Shown piece by piece: positions 1 through 5,787 of a stretch of 16,741 bases of DNA; positions within the stretch are counted from its first letter, which is position 1, and each line of letters opens with the position of its first letter. Made by a program: the position numbers and the translations under genes. The stretch comes from an uncultured Ruminococcus sp. (GTDB lineage Bacteria > Bacillota_A > Clostridia > Oscillospirales > Ruminococcaceae): contig CAMOXW010000140.1 of the NCBI GenBank assembly GCA_946629405.1, positions 1 through 16,741 on the forward strand, read 5' to 3'. The notes under the pieces were generated by a model. It ran no database searches and was not told where the DNA came from. It saw only the letters and a list, made by a program, of their open reading frames with translations.

Positions 1-1
1 C

Positions 2-241
2 TGCGAGGACAAGGATACCGACCTCATCAAGCAGCTTGATGAGGACATCAAGTCGACTTACCAGAAGATAATGAAGAATAAGAACATGATAGTTTTTCAG
101 GCTGCACAGAAGGCTCTCGAGGACCTCGTCAGCAACGTTAACCAGATAATCACTATGTGCGCAAACGGCGAGGACCCCGAGACCTGCCAGCCTTCATCCG
201 GATGCTCGGGAAGCTGTGCTACCTGCGGAGGCTGCGGCTGA
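2..241 (+). CDS. YlbF/YmcA (Ric)-family protein, C-terminal fragment with cysteine-rich tail
   Basis: The 5' end lies outside the window; the last 79 codons are visible, in a frame starting at base 2. The fragment is a charged helical stretch (Lys/Glu/Asp-rich, including QKALEDLVSNVNQI) like the C-terminal half of the YlbF/YmcA family. It ends in a cysteine-rich tail, SGCSGSCATCGGCG, with four Cys spaced CX3CX2CX2C. In Bacillus subtilis the YmcA, YlbF and YaaT (Ric) proteins form an Fe-S-cluster complex that affects RNase Y-dependent RNA processing, and ymcA lies just upstream of cotE-mutS, so position supports the call. The stop codon TGA shares its last base with the ATG of mutS, and the cysteine codons also carry the mutS ribosome binding site. 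Family assignment is moderately sure. Which paralogue this is (YmcA or YlbF) cannot be told from the fragment. Confidence 0.68.
   Translation, partial: CEDKDTDLIKQLDEDIKSTYQKIMKNKNMIVFQAAQKALEDLVSNVNQIITMCANGEDPETCQPSSGCSGSCATCGGCG
227..231 (+). promoter_or_regulatory. Ribosome binding site of mutS inside the preceding gene
   Basis: GGAGG lies nine bases before the ATG at 241, within the Cys-Gly-Gly-Cys-Gly codons of the upstream gene. It decides the mutS start in favour of 241. An in-frame opening from 157 has no such site, and its extra residues do not resemble MutS. Confidence 0.8.
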
Positions 242-2856
242 TGGATATCGACAGAAGCAAGATCTCTCCCATGATGCAGCAGTATTTCGAGGTCAAGGAT
301 AAGTACCCCGAATGCGTGCTGTTCTTCCGTCTGGGCGACTTCTACGAAATGTTCTTCGACGACGCGATAAAGGTCTCGAAGGCGCTTGAGCTCACCCTCA
401 CGGGGCGTGACTGCGGGCTGGAGGAACGCGCTCCGATGTGCGGAGTGCCTTATCACGCGGCGGATATGTATATCAAGAAGCTCATAGACTTAGGCTTTAA
501 GGTAGCTGTCTGCGAGCAGCTCACTGACCCTGCCGAGACAAAGGGTATCGTTGTCCGCGACGTAATAAGGGTGGTCACTCCCGGAACCCTGACTGAATCG
601 AGTATGCTCGAGGAGGGAAGGAACAACTATATATGCAGTATTTACTATAGCGAGGCTGAAAGGACGTGCGGTGTTGCTTCTGCCGATATTTCGACCGGTG
701 AGGCGTTTGTTACCCTGCTATCAGGAAAGGACATCGAGGCAGAAGTCATAAATGAGCTCAGCCGCATACAGCCTGCGGAGATAATCTTCACGGACAGTTT
801 TTTCAGTATGAAGTCTGTTGCCGATTTTGTAAAGCTGAGGCTTGGCTGCGCGGTCACGCTCCGTGAAGCGGAACGCTTCACGCCGCCGAACGATGCAGAG
901 GCAGTAAAGGAACTCCTTGGGGCGGCGGCGACCGGGCTGAATATCAGCCCGGACGGAGCGGACAGCGCAGCGATATGCGGGCTGTTCGACTATATAAGGG
1001 ACACTCAGAAGTCCACTGTTTCACGCTTTACCGGTATTGAGGTGATAGGCGGGGAGCAGTACATGGGACTTGACCTTAACGCAAGGCGAAATCTGGAGCT
1101 CACGGAAACTCTGCGGAGCAAGGAGAAGAAGGGCTCGCTGCTTTGGGTGCTGGATTCGACAAAGACCTCGATGGGGCGCCGTATGCTCAAAAACTGGATA
1201 GAGCAGCCGCTCAAAAGTCCTGCAAGGATAATCGAAAGGCTCGACGCGGTGGAGGCGTTTTACCGCAAGAGCGTAATCACCGGCGAGGTCTCGGAGCTGC
1301 TTGAGCGGGTTTACGACCTTGAAAGGCTTATGACGAAGGTAATGTACAAGACCGCAACTCCGCGTGATCTGAGGTCGCTTTCGGCAACTGCAAGGCAGCT
1401 CCCGGAGATAAAGGCGCAGCTTGCCAAGCTGGAAGATTCAAGGCTTCTGAAAAGGCTGTGCGGGGAGATAGACGACCTTGACGAGCTTGTCAACCTTGTT
1501 GAGAATGCGATCATGGACGAACCGCCTGTTTCCGTCAAGGACGGCGGCGTCATCCGCGAGGGCTTCAATGACGAGCTTGACAGCCTTCGCAGCATTATGA
1601 CTGGCGGCAGGAGCATCATAGACGAGATAGAGCAGCGTGAAAAGGAAAAGACCGGCATCAAGAATCTGAAAATAGGCTATAACCGAGTATTCGGCTATTA
1701 TCTGGAGGTAACGCGGTCCTACTACGACCTCATCCCTGAGGGCTGGATAAGGAAGCAGACACTCGCCAACGCAGAGCGCTTCATTACCGAGGAGCTGAAA
1801 AACGCTGAGAATACGATACTTGGCGCCAAGGACAAGGCACTCACCCTCGAGGCTGAAATATTTGCGGAGGTGCGGGACTTCCTTGCAACGAAGCTCCAGC
1901 CGGTCCAGAAGACAGCAGCGGCAGTAGCGGCGGTGGATGTACTGCGTTCGTTTGCGGAGGTCGCTCTGAGGAACCAGTACGTCAAACCGGATATCACCCT
2001 TGACGGCTCGATAGATATAATTGCCGGCCGTCGCCCGGTAGTTGAGCTTATGCTGGGGGACGAGATATTCGTACCGAACGACATACATATTGACAAAAAG
2101 GCAAACCGGATGTCGATAATCACGGGACCGAATATGTCAGGTAAATCGACATATATGCGGCAGAATGCCCTTATTGTCCTGATGGCGCAGATCGGCTCGT
2201 TCGTGCCTGCTGATTCGGCGAAGATATCCGTTGTGGACAAGATATTCACAAGGGTAGGAGCCTCGGACGACCTTACCGCAGGGCAGTCCACCTTCATGGT
2301 GGAGATGAGCGAGGTCTCGGATATACTCAGGAACGCGACCCCGGACAGTCTTGTCATACTTGACGAGGTAGGGCGCGGCACCTCGACCTTTGACGGAGTG
2401 AGCATTGCGCGGGCGGTGGCGGAGTACATCTGCACCTCAAAAAAGCTTGGCTGCAAGACACTTTTTGCTACGCATTACCATGAGCTGATCGGGCTTGAAA
2501 ACGAGCTCGAGGGCGTGAAGAACTACAGCATTGCCGTGAACAAGCACGGCGGGACAATACGATTCCTGAGGAAGATAGTCAGGGGCGGAGTTGATGAGAG
2601 CTATGGCGTAGACGTTGCGAAGCTCGCGGGACTTCCGTCAAAGGTCGTGGACCGGGCGAGGGAGCTGCTTGAAGAAATGGAGCGTGTCCATGCGGCTGAA
2701 AATACAGCGGCAGCTTCTCCCGCGGACGACCAGATGAGCTTTGACATGGAGAGCGGGGAGATCGCGCTTACGATGCTCCGCAAGACGAACATCAATGAGC
2801 TTACCGATGCCGAATGCCGTGAGCTTCTGAGGGATATGCTCATGGTAATCGAGTAG
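241..2856 (+). CDS. mutS: DNA mismatch repair protein MutS
   Basis: 871 residues, a normal full-length MutS1. It recognises mismatches and small loops in DNA and starts repair as an ATP-driven dimer. The N-terminal mismatch-binding domain has the conserved F-x-E motif (F34-Y35-E36, in GDFYEMFFDDA). The C-terminal ATPase has the Walker A loop GPNMSGKST at 629-637, Walker B ending LDE at 707-709, and the following signature GRGTST. Near the C terminus QMSFD resembles the sliding-clamp-binding motif of MutS. The final segment, with TNINELTDAECRELL, matches the C-terminal tetramerisation helix region. The start at 241 is chosen because the MutS similarity begins at MDIDRSKISPMM and a good ribosome site precedes it; it overlaps the upstream stop by one base. 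mutL, its usual partner, does not follow. Confidence 0.98.
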   Translation: MDIDRSKISPMMQQYFEVKDKYPECVLFFRLGDFYEMFFDDAIKVSKALELTLTGRDCGLEERAPMCGVPYHAADMYIKKLIDLGFKVAVCEQLTDPAETKGIVVRDVIRVVTPGTLTESSMLEEGRNNYICSIYYSEAERTCGVASADISTGEAFVTLLSGKDIEAEVINELSRIQPAEIIFTDSFFSMKSVADFVKLRLGCAVTLREAERFTPPNDAEAVKELLGAAATGLNISPDGADSAAICGLFDYIRDTQKSTVSRFTGIEVIGGEQYMGLDLNARRNLELTETLRSKEKKGSLLWVLDSTKTSMGRRMLKNWIEQPLKSPARIIERLDAVEAFYRKSVITGEVSELLERVYDLERLMTKVMYKTATPRDLRSLSATARQLPEIKAQLAKLEDSRLLKRLCGEIDDLDELVNLVENAIMDEPPVSVKDGGVIREGFNDELDSLRSIMTGGRSIIDEIEQREKEKTGIKNLKIGYNRVFGYYLEVTRSYYDLIPEGWIRKQTLANAERFITEELKNAENTILGAKDKALTLEAEIFAEVRDFLATKLQPVQKTAAAVAAVDVLRSFAEVALRNQYVKPDITLDGSIDIIAGRRPVVELMLGDEIFVPNDIHIDKKANRMSIITGPNMSGKSTYMRQNALIVLMAQIGSFVPADSAKISVVDKIFTRVGASDDLTAGQSTFMVEMSEVSDILRNATPDSLVILDEVGRGTSTFDGVSIARAVAEYICTSKKLGCKTLFATHYHELIGLENELEGVKNYSIAVNKHGGTIRFLRKIVRGGVDESYGVDVAKLAGLPSKVVDRARELLEEMERVHAAENTAAASPADDQMSFDMESGEIALTMLRKTNINELTDAECRELLRDMLMVIE

Positions 2857-2877
2857 CTGAAAACTGGAGGAATAACA

Positions 2878-3501
2878 ATGCCTGCATATTACAGTATAAA
2901 TATAGAGTTTGACAGGAGAAGCATTGACTACACAACTGTAGACGAGCTGAACTTTTACCTTAAACAAGCCGGTCTGCGGTTCAGAAAGGGCTATTGGAGC
3001 GGCGAGGGGCTTTCTGAGAAGGAAATAACCGACCGTAACCAGGAGCTTCTTGAAAAGAACTATGTCCCTGAGCCGGAAACTGATTTCAGCGAGGGATATG
3101 TGCAGACAATGTATGATCTGGAGGGCTTTTCCGGAGTGAGAGGCTTTTTCATAAACGCTTTCCCGGGGAAGGAGAGCTTCGTATATGAATTGGTGATAGA
3201 GGAAGACGAGGTACTGGAGGAAGACGGGATAACGATGAAAAACGAGACCGCCGGCCGTATACTTGATCTTATTACAAAAATATGGAGGATGCCGTCAGTG
3301 CAGACCATTCAGACGACTAAGGAGCTGGAGGGCAAGGTCGTTCCGGCGGCTGACTTCGGCAAGTGGAAGCTTCCGGCAGCGAATCCGTATGCACTTGTAT
3401 CGGAGCTCCAGCTTAAAAAAATTGAAACAGAGGGCTTTGACGTCCGGAAATTCCATGTCGGGGGAGTTATACTCACGAGCAAAAGGTATATGTTTGTCTG
3501 A
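2878..3501 (+). CDS. Conserved-looking protein of unknown function
   Basis: 207 residues; I do not recognise the family. The ribosome site GGAGG (2866-2870) sits seven bases before ATG, and the gene begins 21 bases after the mutS stop, so it is probably co-transcribed with mutS. The product looks soluble, with no signal peptide and no membrane segment. The N-terminal half mixes beta-like strands (YYSINIEFD) with a helix. A central acidic patch, EEDEVLEEDG, lies around residues 109-118. The C-terminal third has Lys/Phe-rich strands and ends SKRYMFV. No cysteines or metal-site motifs are evident. The reading frame is open over its full length, has codon use like its neighbours, and has good translation signals, so I regard it as a real gene. 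Its function cannot be inferred beyond the mutS neighbourhood. Confidence 0.85.
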   Translation: MPAYYSINIEFDRRSIDYTTVDELNFYLKQAGLRFRKGYWSGEGLSEKEITDRNQELLEKNYVPEPETDFSEGYVQTMYDLEGFSGVRGFFINAFPGKESFVYELVIEEDEVLEEDGITMKNETAGRILDLITKIWRMPSVQTIQTTKELEGKVVPAADFGKWKLPAANPYALVSELQLKKIETEGFDVRKFHVGGVILTSKRYMFV

Positions 3502-3551
3502 GCGGGCGAAGCTCCCGGCATTATCACAAGCTTTAAGGAAGGAGTAAGAAT

Positions 3552-4172
3552 ATGAAAAAGGCAATGACGATCTCATATGAGGTGGGGAGGAATCTGTACC
3601 TCAATTTCACGAATAAATGTCCGTGTGCCTGCACATTCTGCATACGCAGCCATGCTGACGGAGCATACGGCTCAGACCCTTTGTGGCTTGAGCATGAGCC
3701 TTCAATGGAGGAGATAAGGGCGGACCTCAGCAAGCGCAGGCTTTCGGCCTATGACGAGATAGTATTCTGTGGTTACGGTGAGCCGACGGAGCGGCTTGAT
3801 GCAGTGGTGAACGCGGCTGAGTGGATAAAGAGCGTATGCGGGGAGAATACCCCGAAGCTTCGGATAAATACGAACGGACTGGGCGACCTTGTGAACGGCA
3901 GGAGCATAGCGCAGGAGCTTTGCGAGGCGGTAGATATAGTGTCGGTGAGTCTTAATGCGGGAACTGAGGACGAATACATGAAGGTCACACGGCCGCGCTA
4001 TGACAATGCTTTTGAGGCAATGCAGAGGTTCACGGCGGACTGCGTAAAGACCGGCAAGGCAGAAGTCATCATGTCGGTGGTAGATGTTATCCCGCAGGAG
4101 CAGATAGAAGCCTCCCGCGAGATAGCGGAGAAGCTCGGAGCGGTCCTCCGCATCAGAAAGTACGACGACTGA
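3552..4172 (+). CDS. Radical SAM protein, TatD-associated type
   Basis: 206 residues, the normal size of the short TatD-associated radical SAM family (as I remember it, TIGR04038). The 4Fe-4S/SAM motif CX3CX2C is C23, C27, C30 in TNKCPCACTFCIR. It is followed by the GEP motif at G76-E77-P78 (FCGYGEPTE), which helps bind SAM, and a strand RINTNG typical of the radical SAM barrel. The N terminus (ISYEVGRNLYLNFTNKC) also fits the family. No extra C-terminal cluster domain is present, so it is a minimal radical SAM core. Its substrate is unknown. A good ribosome site (AAGGAGT) precedes the ATG, and the gene starts 50 bases after the previous stop without a visible terminator, so it likely ends the mutS unit. 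No tatD gene is present nearby. Confidence 0.88.
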   Translation: MKKAMTISYEVGRNLYLNFTNKCPCACTFCIRSHADGAYGSDPLWLEHEPSMEEIRADLSKRRLSAYDEIVFCGYGEPTERLDAVVNAAEWIKSVCGENTPKLRINTNGLGDLVNGRSIAQELCEAVDIVSVSLNAGTEDEYMKVTRPRYDNAFEAMQRFTADCVKTGKAEVIMSVVDVIPQEQIEASREIAEKLGAVLRIRKYDD

Positions 4173-4328
4173 GCAGCCGAAGGCTGCGCCCTCCACGTCG
4201 CCGCTCGCAAGCTCGCTCTGTTCGTGCAAACCGGAAGTCTGCTTTCGCTCACGGCGGCTAACTTTAAATCCGTCCGCGCAAGCGGACACCGCAACTACTC
4301 ACTACTCACTAATAACTAAGAACTGAAA
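4173..4328. repeat. Non-coding hairpin and tandem-repeat element (possible interspersed repeat)
   Basis: The stretch after the radical SAM gene has no convincing ORF. A hairpin starts at its first base: GCAGCC 4173-4178 and GGCTGC 4182-4187 with loop GAA. A second has GTCCGC 4272-4277 and GCGGAC 4282-4287 with a GCAA tetraloop. Between them GCTCGC is directly repeated around 4203-4216. At 4294-4328 there is an imperfect 7-base tandem repeat, each unit starting with ACT (ACTACTC twice, then ACTAATA, ACTAAGA, ACTGAAA). The composition differs from the flanking genes. It resembles short interspersed palindromic repeats, but copy number in the genome cannot be seen here. Confidence 0.5.
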
Positions 4329-4366
4329 AAGCACCCTTGCGGGTGCTTTTTTTGCGGGTGCTTTTT
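4328..4366. terminator. Bidirectional terminator with duplicated right arm
   Basis: The stem is AAAGCACCC (4328-4336) with GGGTGCTTT (4341-4349) and loop TTGC, followed by T residues. It can end transcription from the plus-strand mutS unit. Read on the minus strand the same stem has loop GCAA and a T run, so it can also end ilvE, whose stop is at 4368-4370. The right arm with its T run is repeated at 4354-4365 (GCGGGTGCTTTTT), giving the left arm two possible partners. Confidence 0.85.
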
Positions 4367-4367
4367 G

Positions 4368-5435
4368 TTATTCAACGGGAACGATCCAGTTGAAGGTGTC
4401 TTCGATCTTGCCCCACTGGATACCGGTCATGGTATCGTAGAGCATCTGTGAGATCTTGCCGATCTTGTTGCCGTTGATCTCCATTACCTTGTCTTTCCAC
4501 TTGAGGTGGCCGACAGGAGAAATCACAGCGGCGGTACCGGTGCCGAATACCTCGTCGAGCTTGCCCTGATCGTAAGCGTCAGCGATCTCCTGGATGTCGA
4601 TACGTCTTTCCTCAACGGTGAGACCCTTGGACTTGCAGACCTCGATGGCGGACTTTCTTGTGATACCGGGGAGGATAGAGCCCTGGAGCATAGGTGTAAC
4701 GACCTTGCCGTCGATCACGAAGAAGATGTTCATAGCGCCGACTTCCTCGATATACTTCTGCTCAACGCCGTCGAGCCAGAGGACCTGTGAATAATTCTGC
4801 TTGTGAGCCTCGTCCTGACCGATGAGTGAAGCAGCATAGTTTCCGCCTGTCTTAGCGAAGCCCATACCGCCTCTTACAGCGCGGACGTACTTGCTCTCAA
4901 CGTAGATATTGACGGGGTTGAGGCCGCTCTCATAGTAAGCGCCGGAGGGTGAAAGGATTATCATAAAGAGGTAGTGTTCGCCGGGTTTAACGCCGAGGAA
5001 CGGGTCAACAGCGATGATAAAGGGACGGATGTAGAGAGATTCGCCTTCCTTGGCGGGTACCCAGTCCTTCTCGATCTTGATGAGTTCCATGAGGCACTTC
5101 ATAGCGAGATCCTCGGGGAGCTCCGGGATAACAAGACGCTCGTTGGACTTGTTGAGTCTCTTGAAATTCTCCTCAGGGCGGAAGAGCTGTACCTTGCCCT
5201 CAGCGGTTCTGTAAGCCTTGAGGCCCTCGAAGACCTCCTGACCGTAGTGGAAGCACATAGCAGCCGGGGAGAGCTCGATAGGAGCATAGGGGCGGATCTC
5301 GGGATCGTGCCAGCCCTGACCCTCATCGTAGGGCATAACGAGCATATAGTCAGTGAAGATATGACCGAATCCGAGCTTATCACCGGGCTGGGGCTTTTTT
5401 TTCAGGGTTTCCGCCTTAGTGAATTTGATTTCCAT
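4368..5435 (-). CDS. ilvE: Branched-chain amino acid aminotransferase
   Basis: 355 residues, the usual length of the group II (eukaryote-like) branched-chain aminotransferases. It interconverts Leu, Ile and Val with their 2-oxoacids using glutamate and 2-oxoglutarate, the last step of synthesis and first of breakdown. The PLP-binding lysine is K195 in [12 protein letters not shown]. Other family features are [15 protein letters not shown] near the N terminus, LYIRPF around 134-139, [19 protein letters not shown], and the phosphate-binding segment GTGTAA. The ribosome site AAGAAGG precedes the ATG by nine bases. The small membrane protein gene at 5453-5596 lies 17 bases upstream, and the two appear to share the promoter at 5656-5684. 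Nothing suggests a T-box or other leader attenuator. Confidence 0.97.
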   Translation of the reverse strand: MEIKFTKAETLKKKPQPGDKLGFGHIFTDYMLVMPYDEGQGWHDPEIRPYAPIELSPAAMCFHYGQEVFEGLKAYRTAEGKVQLFRPEENFKRLNKSNERLVIPELPEDLAMKCLMELIKIEKDWVPAKEGESLYIRPFIIAVDPFLGVKPGEHYLFMIILSPSGAYYESGLNPVNIYVESKYVRAVRGGMGFAKTGGNYAASLIGQDEAHKQNYSQVLWLDGVEQKYIEEVGAMNIFFVIDGKVVTPMLQGSILPGITRKSAIEVCKSKGLTVEERRIDIQEIADAYDQGKLDEVFGTGTAAVISPVGHLKWKDKVMEINGNKIGKISQMLYDTMTGIQWGKIEDTFNWIVPVE

Positions 5436-5452
5436 AATGATCGACCTTCTTT

Positions 5453-5596
5453 TTAAAATTTAATGCCGCTTGGATCGCTGACCGGGATATAGTGTTTTTC
5501 AAACAGTCTTCTGCAAACGATGATGCAGGCTGCTGAAAGACCTGCGGCACAGACAGTCGCACAGGCTGCGGCGATGATGATATTTCCGTGCTTCAT
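5453..5596 (-). CDS. Small one-helix membrane protein (47 residues)
   Basis: This short gene is easily overlooked. It has a near-perfect ribosome site, AGGAGGAG, just before ATG (complement of 5594-5596), runs 47 codons and stops 17 bases before ilvE. The product starts [20 protein letters not shown], giving a hydrophobic helix at about residues 5-28. A basic stop-transfer pair (R29-R30) follows, then a polar tail ending DPSGIKF. Four cysteines (C12, C16, C24, C28) lie in the helix at i/i+4 spacing. The charge pattern suggests a single-span membrane protein; I see no lipobox. It probably shares a transcript with ilvE. It is not a classic branched-chain attenuator peptide: the Ile/Val/Leu residues are explained by the membrane helix and no attenuator hairpin follows. 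The function is unknown. Confidence 0.72.
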   Translation of the reverse strand: MKHGNIIIAAACATVCAAGLSAACIIVCRRLFEKHYIPVSDPSGIKF

Positions 5597-5655
5597 TTAA
5601 TCTCCTCCTGTCAGTTTGCGGAGCAGTTTCACCCTTGAAATCTGCTGCTTCCTAT

Positions 5656-5684
5656 ATTGTAGCACAATCTCATACGTTTGTCAA
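5656..5684 (-). promoter_or_regulatory. Sigma-A promoter for the small membrane protein gene and ilvE
   Basis: On the minus strand the -35 box is TTGACA (5679-5684), the spacer is 17 bases, and the -10 box is TACAAT (5656-5661). This is near consensus. The start point would be about 5649, leaving a leader of roughly 50 bases before the small gene. Confidence 0.88.
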
Positions 5685-5701
5685 GCGGCAACGTTGAAGG
5701 G

Positions 5702-5718
5702 GCCAGCGTCACGCTGGC
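5702..5718. promoter_or_regulatory. Palindrome between divergent promoters
   Basis: GCCAGCG (5702-5708) and CGCTGGC (5712-5718) are perfect inverted arms around TCA. The element lies 17 bases upstream of the ilvE-unit -35 box and 10 bases upstream of the metG -35 box, where an operator for both could sit. It could equally be a leftover hairpin repeat. Confidence 0.45.
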
Positions 5719-5728
5719 AAAAATGTTC

Positions 5729-5757
5729 TTGCTATTTCGGAAAAAGTGTGGTATAAT
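5729..5757 (+). promoter_or_regulatory. Sigma-A promoter for metG
   Basis: TTGCTA (5729-5734), a 17-base spacer, and a consensus TATAAT (5752-5757). The start point would be about 5764, giving a leader of only about 24 bases. That leaves no room for a T-box or SAM riboswitch. Confidence 0.85.
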
Positions 5758-5787
5758 AAAAATACTACCAATGTTAGGAGCGATATT

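Noticed and set aside
157..240. N-terminal extension of mutS by 28 residues
   Set aside because: The extra residues are not MutS-like, overlap the upstream gene in another frame, and lack a ribosome site; ATG 241 has GGAGG nine bases upstream.
1438..2088. Long minus-strand frame inside mutS, and similar antisense frames such as 3702-4289 minus, 8591-9277 plus and 16003-16680 plus
   Set aside because: They lie fully opposite strongly supported genes, lack good ribosome sites and show low-complexity translations typical of antisense shadows.
4294..4328. CRISPR-like array
   Set aside because: The units are seven bases, contiguous and degenerate, with no spacers and no cas genes nearby.
5436..5787. 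T-box, SAM or branched-chain leader riboswitch before ilvE or metG
   Set aside because: The predicted leaders are about 50 and 24 bases, too short, and no T-box core or terminator/antiterminator pair is seen.
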